64,000 nt of DNA, from positions 2,210,501 through 2,274,500 of the forward strand of contig NC_004722.1 of NCBI RefSeq assembly GCF_000007825.1, read 5' to 3'. This DNA is from Bacillus cereus ATCC 14579 (GTDB taxonomy: Bacteria > Bacillota > Bacilli > Bacillales > Bacillaceae_G). The position numbers and the translations under genes are program-made. A model generated the notes under the pieces. It did not search any database, had not been told where the DNA came from, and saw only the letters and a program-made list of their open reading frames with translations. Positions 34,177 to 43,800 of the stretch are shown piece after piece (position 1 is the first letter of the stretch; every line of letters starts with the position of its first letter).

Positions 34177-34231
34177 ATACAAAAACTACTTATTAAATAA
34201 CTGTTACGTATTTAATAAGTAGTTTTTGTAT
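34177..34231. repeat. 22-bp perfect inverted repeat
   Basis: Arms 34177-34198 and 34210-34231 (ATACAAAAACTACTTATTAAAT and its complement) around an 11-base loop AACTGTTACGT. It follows an already complete terminator, and no gene lies between the two hairpins. It could terminate an unseen small RNA or be a miniature repeat. Confidence 0.7.
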
Positions 34232-34266
34232 TTCATCCTTCGTTTTTTGTAACTGATTCTACGTTT

Positions 34267-34295
34267 TTGACGCTCTGTCTTGTAAGTGCTTACAT
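34267..34295 (+). promoter_or_regulatory. Promoter -35 with cre-like palindrome for the OFA transporter
   Basis: TTGACG (34267-34272) is a candidate -35. TGTAAGTGCTTACA (34281-34294) is a perfect 6-2-6 palindrome and a cre box with one mismatch to TGWAANCGNTNWCA. It overlaps the spacer and possible -10, a position where CcpA would repress. The assignment is by pattern only. Confidence 0.55.
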
Positions 34296-34347
34296 GAACG
34301 AAAACATCTTATACAATGAAGGTGTCAAATCAAAAGAGGTGACCAAA

Positions 34348-34413
34348 ATGAACATAAAAAAAGTAAATTTAGCGAATAGCATTGAAATAGAAAGAGGAGG
34401 CGGAAAGGTATGA
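34348..34413 (+). CDS. 21-residue leader peptide overlapping the transporter start
   Basis: AAGAGGTGACCAAA precedes ATG at 34348. The frame reads MNIKKVNLANSIEIERGGG then KV and stops at TGA 34411-34413. That stop overlaps the transporter ATG at 34410 (ATGA). The peptide's codons for ERGGG contain the transporter ribosome site (AGAGGAGGCGG), so translating the leader would directly affect transporter initiation. Confidence 0.55.
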   Translation: MNIKKVNLANSIEIERGGGKV

Positions 34414-35612
34414 AAAAATCAACTGTTAATCCATGGTTTGTTGTCCTTGGCACAGTTATAGTACAAATGGGGCTTGGGACGATATATACATGGAGTTTAT
34501 TCAATCAGCCTTTAGTTAGTAAATACGGTTGGAGTCTTAACGCTGTTGCGATAACTTTCTCAATTACTAGTCTTTCTTTAGCATTTTCAACTTTATTTGC
34601 GAGTAAATTGCAAGAAAAATGGGGACTTCGTAAACTTATTATGATAGCTGGATTAGCATTAGGACTAGGGTTAATACTTAGTTCACAAGCTTCTTCATTA
34701 ATATTGCTTTATGTACTAGCAGGAGTTGTTGTAGGTTATGCAGATGGTACAGCATATATCACTTCACTATCAAATTTAATAAAGTGGTTTCCAGAGCGTA
34801 AAGGTTTAATTGCTGGTATTTCTGTCTCTGCATATGGTTCAGGTAGCTTAATCTTTAAATACGTTAACGCACAGTTGATTGAATCAGTTGGTGTATCGCA
34901 AGCATTTATATACTGGGGTTTAATTGTTACAGCTATGATTGTAATTGGTGCTTGTTTAATCCATCAAGCTGCAGATCAAGGAGCAGTTCATGAAACAAAA
35001 ACTAAGGAATACACAACGAAAGAAATGTTAGGCACAAAACAAGTATACTTATTATTTATCATGTTATTTACATCATGTATGAGTGGCTTATACTTAATTG
35101 GTATGGTAAAAGACATTGGTGTTCAACTTGTAGGACTTAGCGCAGCAACAGCAGCTAATGCGGTGGCTATGGTTGCAATCTTCAATACATTAGGTCGTAT
35201 CATTTTAGGACCGTTATCGGATAAAATTGGGCGTTTAAAAATCGTTACTGGTACTTTTGTTGTTATGGCGAGTTCAGTCTTAGTTCTAAGTTTTGTAGAT
35301 TTAAATTATGGTATTTACTTCGTATGTGTAGCAAGTGTAGCGTTTTGCTTTGGTGGAAATATCACTATTTTCCCAGCTATTGTTGGTGATTTCTTCGGTA
35401 TGAAAAACCATAGTAAGAACTACGGAATTGTGTATCAAGGATTTGGATTTGGGGCGCTTGCAGGTTCCTTTATCGGTGCACTTCTAGGTGGATTCAAACC
35501 AACGTTCATGGTGATCGGTGTATTATGTGTCGTGTCATTCATTATCGCAATTTTAATTCAAGCACCTAAACAGAAAAAAGAACAAGAAGAAGAGTATCGC
35601 AGCGTAGCATAA
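34410..35612 (+). CDS. OFA-family MFS transporter (oxalate/formate antiporter or lactate/pyruvate-like)
   Basis: A 400-residue 12-TM protein: LGTIYTWSLFNQPL in TM1 region, YADGTAYITSLSNLIKWFPERKGL (family-typical KWFPERKGL near 125-133), GRIILGPLSDKIGRLK motif near 262, and NITIFPAIVGDFFG near 318. These are hallmarks of the OxlT/YhjX group, which move small carboxylates. The substrate is not readable; a cre-like box suggests carbon-source control. Ribosome site AGAGGAGGCGG. Its start overlaps a leader ORF. Confidence 0.88.
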   Translation: MKKSTVNPWFVVLGTVIVQMGLGTIYTWSLFNQPLVSKYGWSLNAVAITFSITSLSLAFSTLFASKLQEKWGLRKLIMIAGLALGLGLILSSQASSLILLYVLAGVVVGYADGTAYITSLSNLIKWFPERKGLIAGISVSAYGSGSLIFKYVNAQLIESVGVSQAFIYWGLIVTAMIVIGACLIHQAADQGAVHETKTKEYTTKEMLGTKQVYLLFIMLFTSCMSGLYLIGMVKDIGVQLVGLSAATAANAVAMVAIFNTLGRIILGPLSDKIGRLKIVTGTFVVMASSVLVLSFVDLNYGIYFVCVASVAFCFGGNITIFPAIVGDFFGMKNHSKNYGIVYQGFGFGALAGSFIGALLGGFKPTFMVIGVLCVVSFIIAILIQAPKQKKEQEEEYRSVA

Positions 35613-35644
35613 GTATACAAATCTTCTATAACACTATGATTACG

Positions 35645-35682
35645 AAAAAGCATCCTATTCTATTAATTAGGATGCTTTTTTA
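35645..35682 (+). terminator. Terminator after the OFA transporter
   Basis: AAAAAGCATCCTA / TAGGATGCTTTTT stem followed by a T-rich sequence. Confidence 0.88.
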
Positions 35683-36036
35683 TGAGTTATTTTAACAAGG
35701 TTAAATTACTTTTGTGATTTTTATAGATGTAAAAGTGAGTGGAATACCCATTTGGAATATAATAAATTGATACATCATATTCGAAATATATATTAAATCT
35801 TAAATGATAAAGAAGACATTCATTAGTATTTGTAAGATATATTTTCAGAAAAATATTGAGAAAATATATACTTGAGTTTTTCATAAAGCATTGTAAATGA
35901 ACGTATCTCTAGTTTATCTTCTTCAATTTTAAAAAGAGGAGTTTGAATTTTATTTATAATATAAGTACATTTAATGCGTTTAGGTATGATTTTATTAAGA
36001 AGCATTAAAATACTTTATCTGAAAAATAAAAAAAGA
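35683..36036. other. AT-rich region with possible degraded reverse-strand ORF
   Basis: On the reverse strand two overlapping frames offset by one base (36005-35823, about 60 codons, and 35884-35687, about 65 codons) could be one frameshifted gene. They are rich in Tyr, Ile, Asn and Lys, as any AT-rich random frame would be, and I see no strong ribosome site. I do not call a gene. Confidence 0.3.
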
Positions 36037-36196
36037 TTGACAAGTTTATTGAGAAACATTATCATTTCGGTGTAAGATAGTAAATGAAAAACATTATCAA
36101 TAAAATGGATTTTAAAGGTAATGCGCACTTGACCAATTAGTTTAGTAAGTGTATTATTTTTTACAACATGATTGATAATGAAAATCAATATCATTT
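36037..36196 (+). promoter_or_regulatory. dhb promoter with three Fur-box-like sites
   Basis: TTGACA (36037-36042), 17-base spacer, TATCAT (36060-36065) form a good sigma-A promoter. Fur-like inverted hexamers occur at about 36051-36072 (AAACATTATCATTT, over the -10), 36083-36103 (AATGAAAAACATTATCAAT) and 36171-36196 (TTGATAATGAAAATCAATAT, the best match). Fe-Fur would repress under iron sufficiency, as known for dhb in Bacillus. Confidence 0.8.
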
Positions 36197-36240
36197 ATGT
36201 TACTTAATGAAATTAATGTTTATGTGAAAGGATAGAGAAA

Positions 36241-37026
36241 ATGAACTTAGGGGAATTTGATGGGCAAACAGTTTTAGTAACAGGTGCAGCACAAGGCATA
36301 GGCAGTGTTGTTGCCAAAATGTTTTTAGAAAGAGGAGCCACAGTTATTGCGGTTGATCAAAATGAAGAGGGGTTAAATGTACTCTTAAATCAAAATGAAT
36401 TAAATAAAACACGTATGAAAACGTTTCGTTTAGATGTGAGTAATAGCGCTGCTGTTGAAGACATGGTAAATCATATTGCAAATGAAATAGCGCCAATAGA
36501 TATTTTAATAAATGTTGCAGGGGTTTTACGTATGGGACCAATTCATTCGTTAAGTGATGAAGATTGGAATAAAACATTCTCTGTAAATACTACAGGGGTT
36601 TTCAATATGTCCCGAGCGGTAAGTAAAAATATGATGTTAAGAAAATCAGGGGCAATTGTTACAGTCGGTTCAAATGCGGCAAATACGCCGAGAATGGAGA
36701 TGGCTGCGTATGCTGCGTCAAAGGCTGCAACGACGATGTTTATGAAATGTTTAGGACTAGAGCTTGCGGCATACAATATACGCTGCAACTTAGTTTCTCC
36801 AGGTTCTACTGAAACTGAGATGCAAAGATTACTATGGGCTGATGAGAATGGAGCTAAAAATATAATTGCTGGTTCTCAAAATACATATAGACTCGGAATT
36901 CCATTACAAAAAATTGCACAACCTTCAGAAGTTGCTGAAGCCGTGTTATTTTTAGCCTCAGATAGAGCAAGTCATATTACAATGCACAATTTATGTGTCG
37001 ATGGCGGTGCTACGTTAGGAGTTTAA
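36241..37026 (+). CDS. dhbA: 2,3-dihydro-2,3-dihydroxybenzoate dehydrogenase
   Basis: A 261-residue SDR: TGAAQGIG cofactor loop near 15, NVAG near 88, Ser near 140 and YAASKAA (Tyr/Lys) near 157, C-terminal CVDGGATLGV. It oxidises 2,3-dihydro-2,3-DHB to 2,3-dihydroxybenzoate with NAD, the last step of the DHB branch. First gene of the dhb operon, 45 bases after the last Fur-like site. GAAAGGATAGAGAA ribosome site. Confidence 0.95.
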   Translation: MNLGEFDGQTVLVTGAAQGIGSVVAKMFLERGATVIAVDQNEEGLNVLLNQNELNKTRMKTFRLDVSNSAAVEDMVNHIANEIAPIDILINVAGVLRMGPIHSLSDEDWNKTFSVNTTGVFNMSRAVSKNMMLRKSGAIVTVGSNAANTPRMEMAAYAASKAATTMFMKCLGLELAAYNIRCNLVSPGSTETEMQRLLWADENGAKNIIAGSQNTYRLGIPLQKIAQPSEVAEAVLFLASDRASHITMHNLCVDGGATLGV

Positions 37027-37051
37027 TCAAAATTCAGGAGGTTATTATATT

Positions 37052-38251
37052 ATGAATGAACATATAGCTGTAAAGGAATTGTCAGAAAAACTTTTAGAAG
37101 ATTATAAGACTGAATCTTCATTCTTTTTTGCTTCACCAACTCGAACGATATTAGCAGAAGGAGAGTTTACTACAGTAAAGCATCGTGAAATTGAAAATTT
37201 CCCAGAGCTTGTGCAAGCGACATTAAGTAATGCGAAACAAGCTGGAAATCCAAATCCTATCGTTGTGGGTGCTTTGCCATTCGATCGTAGAAAAGAAGTG
37301 CAACTTATCGTACCAGAATATAGTAGGATTTCTGAGCGTTTACAATTGGATACAACAAATCAGCTTGAAACAAATGAGAACGTAACATTTGAAATGACGC
37401 CAATGCCAGACCCTGAAGTTTATATGAATGGTGTGAAGCAAGGAATTAAAAAAATACAGGTCGGTGATTTAAAGAAAATCGTTCTATCTAGATCGTTAGA
37501 TGTTAAATCTTCGGAAAAGATTGATAAGCAAAAACTTCTGCGAGAATTAGCAGAGCATAATAAGCATGGTTATACATTTGCTGTGAATTTACCGAAAGAT
37601 GAAAAAGAGAACAGTAAGACGCTAATTGGAGCAAGTCCTGAATTGCTTGTTTCACGTAATGGTATGCAAGTTATTTCTAATCCGTTAGCTGGTTCAAGGC
37701 CACGTAGTGAGGACCTAGTAGAAGATAAAAGAAGAGCAGAGGAATTACTTTCTTCTCCAAAAGATTTACATGAACATGCGGTAGTAGTTGAAGCGGTTGC
37801 CGCTGCACTTCGTCCGTATTGTCATACATTACATGTCCCAGAAAAGCCATCAGTTATTCATAGTGAAGCGATGTGGCATTTGTCTACAGAAGTGAAAGGT
37901 GAACTTAAGGATCCAAATACTTCTTCTTTACAATTAGCAATTGCCCTTCATCCTACGCCAGCAGTTTGCGGAACTCCGATGGAAAAAGCAAGAGAGGCTA
38001 TACAGCATATTGAGCCATTTGACCGCGAGTTCTTTACAGGAATGCTAGGATGGAGCGATTTAAATGGAGATGGAGAATGGATTGTTACAATTCGTTGTGC
38101 TGAAGTACAAGAAAATACACTTCGTTTATATGCAGGAGCTGGAGTTGTTGCTGAGTCAAAACCAGAAGATGAGTTAGCAGAAACATCGGCTAAGTTCCAA
38201 ACAATGTTAAAAGCTTTAGGGTTAAGAGATAGTTCACTTAATGAAAAATAG
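37052..38251 (+). CDS. dhbC: Isochorismate synthase
   Basis: A 399-residue chorismate-utilising enzyme: KKIVLSRSLDV, LIGASPELLVSRNG, NPLAGSRPR, HPTPAVCGTP near 305 and RCAEVQENTLRLYAGAGVV near the C-terminus (Mg-binding Glu region). It converts chorismate to isochorismate. It is 26 bases after dhbA with CAGGAGG, 12 bases before dhbE. Confidence 0.95.
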   Translation: MNEHIAVKELSEKLLEDYKTESSFFFASPTRTILAEGEFTTVKHREIENFPELVQATLSNAKQAGNPNPIVVGALPFDRRKEVQLIVPEYSRISERLQLDTTNQLETNENVTFEMTPMPDPEVYMNGVKQGIKKIQVGDLKKIVLSRSLDVKSSEKIDKQKLLRELAEHNKHGYTFAVNLPKDEKENSKTLIGASPELLVSRNGMQVISNPLAGSRPRSEDLVEDKRRAEELLSSPKDLHEHAVVVEAVAAALRPYCHTLHVPEKPSVIHSEAMWHLSTEVKGELKDPNTSSLQLAIALHPTPAVCGTPMEKAREAIQHIEPFDREFFTGMLGWSDLNGDGEWIVTIRCAEVQENTLRLYAGAGVVAESKPEDELAETSAKFQTMLKALGLRDSSLNEK

Positions 38252-38263
38252 GGGGAAGAAAGA

Positions 38264-39880
38264 ATGCTAGTAGGTTATACAGAATGGCCAAAAGAATTTG
38301 CCGATCATTATCGAGAAGAAGGATGTTGGCTTGGTGAAACATTTGGAGGAGTGTTAAGAGAGCGGGCTGAGAAATATGGAGATCGAATCGCGGTTGTAAG
38401 TGGTAAGAAGCATATGACATATAGTGAACTTGATAAAAATGCCGATCGTTTAGCAGCAGGTTTACTGAATTTAGGAATAAAGAAAGGGGACAGAGTTGTA
38501 ATCCAGTTACCTAACATTATCGAGTTTTTCGAAATATGTTTTGCACTATTTCGAATTGGAGCGCTTCCTGTCTTTGCACTACCTTCACATCGAAGCAGTG
38601 AAATTAGTTATTTTTGTGAGTTTGGTGAGGCGAGCGCTTACGTTATTTCAGATAAGGCTCTCGGTTTTGATTATCGAAAACTAGCAAGAGAAGTGAAAGA
38701 GAAAGTGCCAACTTTACAACGTGTAATTGTAGTGGGGGAAGAAGAAGAGTTTGTGAACATAAATGATCTGTATATGGATCCCGTCTCATTACCAGAAGTT
38801 CAGCCAAGTGATGTTGCATTTCTCCAATTATCAGGAGGGACAACAGGTCTTTCTAAATTAATTCCTAGAACACATGATGACTATATTTATAGTTTACGTG
38901 TAAGCGCTGAAATTTGTAATTTGAATGCAGAAAGCGTCTATATGGCAGTTCTTCCAGTAGCACACAATTACCCAATGAGTTCTCCAGGGACATTTGGAAC
39001 TTTCTATGCGGGTGGAAAAGTGGTATTGGCAACTGGTGGTAGTCCAGATGAGGCATTTGCTCTTATTGAAAAAGAAAAAGTTACAATTACAGCGCTCGTT
39101 CCCCCATTAGCAATGATTTGGCTTGATGCTGCATCTTCTCGTAATACCGATTTATCGAGCCTAGAGGTTATTCAAGTAGGTGGTGCTAAGTTTAGCGCTG
39201 AGGTTGCAAGACGTATACGCCCTACATTTGGATGTACGTTACAGCAAGTATTCGGTATGGCGGAAGGATTAGTGAACTATACAAGATTAGACGATCCGGA
39301 AGAAATTATTATTCATACACAAGGTAGACCAATGTCTGCACTCGATGAAGTACGAGTTGTTGATGAAAATGACAACGATGTACAACCTGGCGAAGTAGGT
39401 AGTTTATTAACAAGAGGTCCATATACAATTCGTGGTTACTATAAAGCTGAAGAGCATAATGCACGATCATTTACAAAGGATGGGTTTTATCGCACAGGTG
39501 ATCTTGTAAAAGTAAATGAACAAGGATACATCATTGTAGAAGGAAGAGATAAAGATCAAATTAACCGTGGTGGTGAGAAAGTTGCTGCGGAAGAAGTTGA
39601 AAATCATTTATTAGCACACGATGCGGTTCATGACGTAGCAATTGTATCTATGCCTGACGATTATTTAGGTGAACGCACCTGTGCTTTTGTTATAGCTCGC
39701 GAACAAGTTCCGGCAGTAAGTGAATTAAAAATGTTTTTAAGAGAACGTGGTATCGCGGCTTATAAAATTCCAGATCGAATTGAATTTATTGAATCATTCC
39801 CGCAAACAGGAGTCGGAAAAGTCAGCAAAAAAGAACTACGTAAAGTCATTGCTGAAAAACTAATTATAGTAAAACAATAA
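38264..39880 (+). CDS. dhbE: 2,3-dihydroxybenzoate-AMP ligase
   Basis: A 538-residue stand-alone adenylation enzyme: LSGGTTGLSKLIPRTH phosphate loop near 188, GMAEGLVNYTR near 332, YRTGDLVK near 408 and the C-terminal Lys in TGVGKVSKKELRK near 519. It activates 2,3-DHB as the adenylate and loads it on the DhbB carrier domain. It lies between dhbC and dhbB with short gaps. Confidence 0.95.
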   Translation: MLVGYTEWPKEFADHYREEGCWLGETFGGVLRERAEKYGDRIAVVSGKKHMTYSELDKNADRLAAGLLNLGIKKGDRVVIQLPNIIEFFEICFALFRIGALPVFALPSHRSSEISYFCEFGEASAYVISDKALGFDYRKLAREVKEKVPTLQRVIVVGEEEEFVNINDLYMDPVSLPEVQPSDVAFLQLSGGTTGLSKLIPRTHDDYIYSLRVSAEICNLNAESVYMAVLPVAHNYPMSSPGTFGTFYAGGKVVLATGGSPDEAFALIEKEKVTITALVPPLAMIWLDAASSRNTDLSSLEVIQVGGAKFSAEVARRIRPTFGCTLQQVFGMAEGLVNYTRLDDPEEIIIHTQGRPMSALDEVRVVDENDNDVQPGEVGSLLTRGPYTIRGYYKAEEHNARSFTKDGFYRTGDLVKVNEQGYIIVEGRDKDQINRGGEKVAAEEVENHLLAHDAVHDVAIVSMPDDYLGERTCAFVIAREQVPAVSELKMFLRERGIAAYKIPDRIEFIESFPQTGVGKVSKKELRKVIAEKLIIVKQ

Positions 39881-39904
39881 TAAAAACCGGAAGGAAGTGA
39901 TTAG

Positions 39905-40798
39905 ATGGCTATCCCATCTATTTCAGTATATAAAATGCCAATTGAATCAGAACTACCAAAAAATAAAGTGAATTGGACACCAGATCCAAAACGTGCAGTA
40001 CTTTTAATTCATGACATGCAAGAATATTTTCTTGATGCATATAGCGATAAAGAATCACCAAAAGTAGAACTTATTTCAAATATTAAAATGATAAGAGAAA
40101 AATGTAAGGAACTTGGTATACCAGTTGTTTATACAGCACAACCTGGTGGGCAAACGTTAGAACAACGAGGTTTATTACAAGACTTTTGGGGTGACGGTAT
40201 TCCTGCTGGACCAGATAAAAAGAAAATTGTTGATGAACTTACTCCTGATGAAGATGATATATTCCTAACAAAATGGAGATATAGTGCATTTAAAAAGACA
40301 AATCTATTAGAAATTTTAAATGAACAAGGAAGAGATCAACTCATTATTTGCGGTATTTATGCGCATATTGGCTGTCTTTTAACAGCTTGTGAAGCATTTA
40401 TGGATGGTATAGAGCCGTTCTTTGTAGCAGATGCAGTTGCTGATTTTTCACTAGAGCATCATAAACAAGCATTGGAGTATGCATCTAATAGATGTGCAGT
40501 AACGACATCAACAAACCTACTGTTAAAAGCTTTACAAAGTGTAAAAGGTGATGAGAGTGAAGGAATCACTATACAGGAAGTGCATGAACTAGTTGCACAA
40601 CTACTTCGTGAGCCAGTAGAGAGTATTGATATTGATGAGGACTTATTAAATAGAGGGCTTGATTCGGTCAGAATTATGAGTTTAGTAGAGAAATGGCGTC
40701 GTGAAGGGAAAGAAATCACTTTTGCAGATTTAGCAGAACGTCCAACTGTTGCAGGTTGGTACAGTTTACTATCTTCACAAACAGCACAGGTGCTGTAA
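39905..40798 (+). CDS. dhbB: Isochorismatase with C-terminal aryl carrier domain
   Basis: A 297-residue bifunctional protein. The N-terminal isochorismatase domain has LLIHDMQEYFLDAY (catalytic Asp), the Lys in FLTKWRYSAF and CGIYAHIGCLLTACEAF. A C-terminal carrier domain of about 75 residues carries the phosphopantetheine Ser in LNRGLDSVRIMSL (near 259). It hydrolyses isochorismate, then holds the DHB unit after Sfp modification. Full length for the family. Confidence 0.95.
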   Translation: MAIPSISVYKMPIESELPKNKVNWTPDPKRAVLLIHDMQEYFLDAYSDKESPKVELISNIKMIREKCKELGIPVVYTAQPGGQTLEQRGLLQDFWGDGIPAGPDKKKIVDELTPDEDDIFLTKWRYSAFKKTNLLEILNEQGRDQLIICGIYAHIGCLLTACEAFMDGIEPFFVADAVADFSLEHHKQALEYASNRCAVTTSTNLLLKALQSVKGDESEGITIQEVHELVAQLLREPVESIDIDEDLLNRGLDSVRIMSLVEKWRREGKEITFADLAERPTVAGWYSLLSSQTAQVL

Positions 40799-40831
40799 CA
40801 AATAGACTACATAATAAAGGGGTAGTAAAGA

Positions 40832-43800
40832 ATGCCTAACAGTCAAAAGATTCGTCATTCGTTATCATCTGCGCAGTCTGGTATGTGGTTTGCGCAACAA
40901 TTAGATCCGCTTAATCCGATATATAATACTGGGGAATATGTAGAAATAAATGGAAATATTCATCGAGACATTTTTGAATTAGCTGTACGTAAAGTTGTAA
41001 TGGAAGCAGAGGCAATTCACGTTCGCTTCGAAGAGGATGAAATTGGCCCATGGCAAGTTGTTGAAGAATCACAGTTTCATATGCATTTTATTGACGTTCG
41101 TAAAGAAGAAAACCCTGAAGAAGCTGCTAAAGTATGGATGAAAAATGATTTATCTATACCAGTCAATTTGAAAAAAGATATATTATTTACTGAAGCACTT
41201 ATTCAAGTTGAAAATAATCGTTTCTTTTGGTATCAGCGCATCCATCACATTGTGATGGATGGCTATGGATTTTCACTTCTTAGCCAAAAGGTAGCGAATG
41301 AGTATACATCACTTATAGAAGAAACAAACAAGAGTCAAAAGCCATTTGGTTCTCTTGCGAAAGTCGTGCAAGAAGATATTGAGTATCGTGAGTCAAAACA
41401 ATTTCAGGAAAATCGTACTTTTTGGTTAGAAAAGTTTGCAGATGCCCCAGAAGTTGTAAGTTTGGCAGAACGAGCACCGAGAACATCAAATGGATTTTCA
41501 CGAGAAACAGCTTATTTATCTAGTTCTAGCACGAAAACTTTACTAGAAGATATCAATATTTCGTTAACAAGTTGGCCGGAATTCATTGTCGCTGTAACAA
41601 GTATTTATATGCATAAATTAACAGGTGAAAATGATATTGTTTTAGGTTTACCGATGATGGGACGTCTAGGTTCTGTATCTATTCATACACCAAGTATGGT
41701 AATGAATTTAGTTCCACTTCGTATTACAGTAACTCCAAATATAACTCTTGCGGAATTATTGCAGCAAGTTTCTAAAGAAATTCGAGATGTACGTCACCAT
41801 CATAAATACCGTCATGAGGAATTAAGAAGAGACTTAAAGTTACTAGGTGAAAATCAAAGGTTGTTTGGACCGTTAGTGAATGTTATGCCTTTTGATTACG
41901 GGCTTAATTTTGCTGGAAATCGTGGTATTACACATAACTTATCAGCAGGACCTGTAGATGATTTATCGATAAATGTATATAAACGTTTTGATCAAAATGA
42001 GCTAATGATTCATTTTGATGCGAATCCCGAAGTATATAATGGCGCAGAGCTAGCATTGCATAAAGAAAGATTTATGAATCTATTTGAATTAGTAATAAAT
42101 AATTATGAGAAAAACGAGTCGATTGGAAAAATAAACATTACTCTGCCTGAAGAAAATCATAAAGTTTTATTGGAATGGAATGAAACGAAGGAAGATGATG
42201 AGTTAATTAGTCTACCTATATCATTTGAAAAACAAGTGCAAAAAAATCCCAATAAACTAGCGATTACTTGTGACGGTGTAAACCTTACGTATAAAGAGCT
42301 AAATGAACGAGCGAATGAACTAGCACATTATTTAGTAGAAGAAGGAATACGACCAAATCAGTTTGTAGCTTTAGTATTCCCTAGATCAATAGAAATGGTA
42401 GTTAGTATGCTAGCAGTCGTAAAGGCTGGTGCAGCGTATTTACCAATAGATCCAGAATACCCAGCAGAAAGAGTTAATTATATAGTAAATGATGCAAAAC
42501 CAGTTTGTATCATAACACATTCATCTGTTTCATCTAAGTTAGTTATAGAAAATGATATGAAAAAAATTGTATTAGATGATGAAGAAACGAAAATAGCGTT
42601 ACATACATATTCTCGTATGAATATAGCATGTAAGAATGATGTATCACTTTTAAACCCAGCCTATACAATATATACTTCAGGCTCAACAGGAAACCCAAAA
42701 GGTGTAATTGTTCCTATGAGAGGTTTAAGTAACTTTTTAATGGCTATGCAACAAAAGTTTTCATTAAATGAAAATGATCATTTATTAGCAGTTACAACGT
42801 TTGCGTTTGATATTTCTGCTCTAGAAATTTATTTACCTCTTATTAGTGGTGCAAGTTTAACAATTGCGCAAAAAGAAGACATACAAGAGCCATCAGCATT
42901 AACGACACTTTTACAAGAAGAAAGAGTGACCATTATGCAGGCTACACCGACGCTTTGGCAGGCGTTAGTAACTGATTATCCAGAAAAGCTACAAGGGCTA
43001 AACATACTAGTTGGTGGTGAAGCTCTTCCAGCGCATTTAGCAAATAAATTAAAAGAATTAGGTTGCTCAATAACTAATTTATATGGACCAACTGAAACGA
43101 CGATTTGGTCTACTTTCATGAACATTGATGAAGGTGAAAAGGGTATACCTCCTATCGGAAAGCCAATTTGCAACACAGAAGTGTATGTATTGGATGCAGG
43201 GTTACAACCAGTTCCACCTGGAGTTATTGGGGAATTATATATTGCAGGGGAAGGACTTGCAAGCGGATATTTAGGAAAACCTGAGTTAACAGCTGAACGG
43301 TTTGTTGCAAATCCTTATGGAGAATCAGGGAAGCGCATGTACCGTACAGGAGATCTTGTGAAATGGCGTAGTGATGGTGCGTTAGAGTACATTAGTCGCG
43401 CAGATCATCAAATTAAAATTCGTGGATTCCGAATTGAATTAGCTGAAATTGAAACGGTATTACAACGACATGAAAATATTCAACAAGCGGTAGTAATGGT
43501 ACGAGAAGATCGTCCAAATGATAAACGCATCATTGCGTATATCGTTGCAGAAGAAAAGGAACCGATTAATCTTTCAGAAATTCGTTCTTATGTTTCAGAA
43601 AGTTTAGCGAATTATATGATACCATCGGCATTTGTTGTGCTAGAAGAATTACCATTAACGCCAAATGGTAAGGTTGACAGAAAGAAATTACCTGCTCCTG
43701 ATTTTAATGGAATGAACAATGAGAGGGTTGCTAGAAATCCGAAAGAAGAAATATTATGTGATTTATTTGCAGAAGTACTTGGTGTTTCTCGAATTAGCAT

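Noticed and set aside
35687..36005. Possible frameshifted reverse-strand gene before the dhb promoter
   Set aside because: Two overlapping AT-rich frames with no clear ribosome site or recognisable motif; only recorded as intergenic content.
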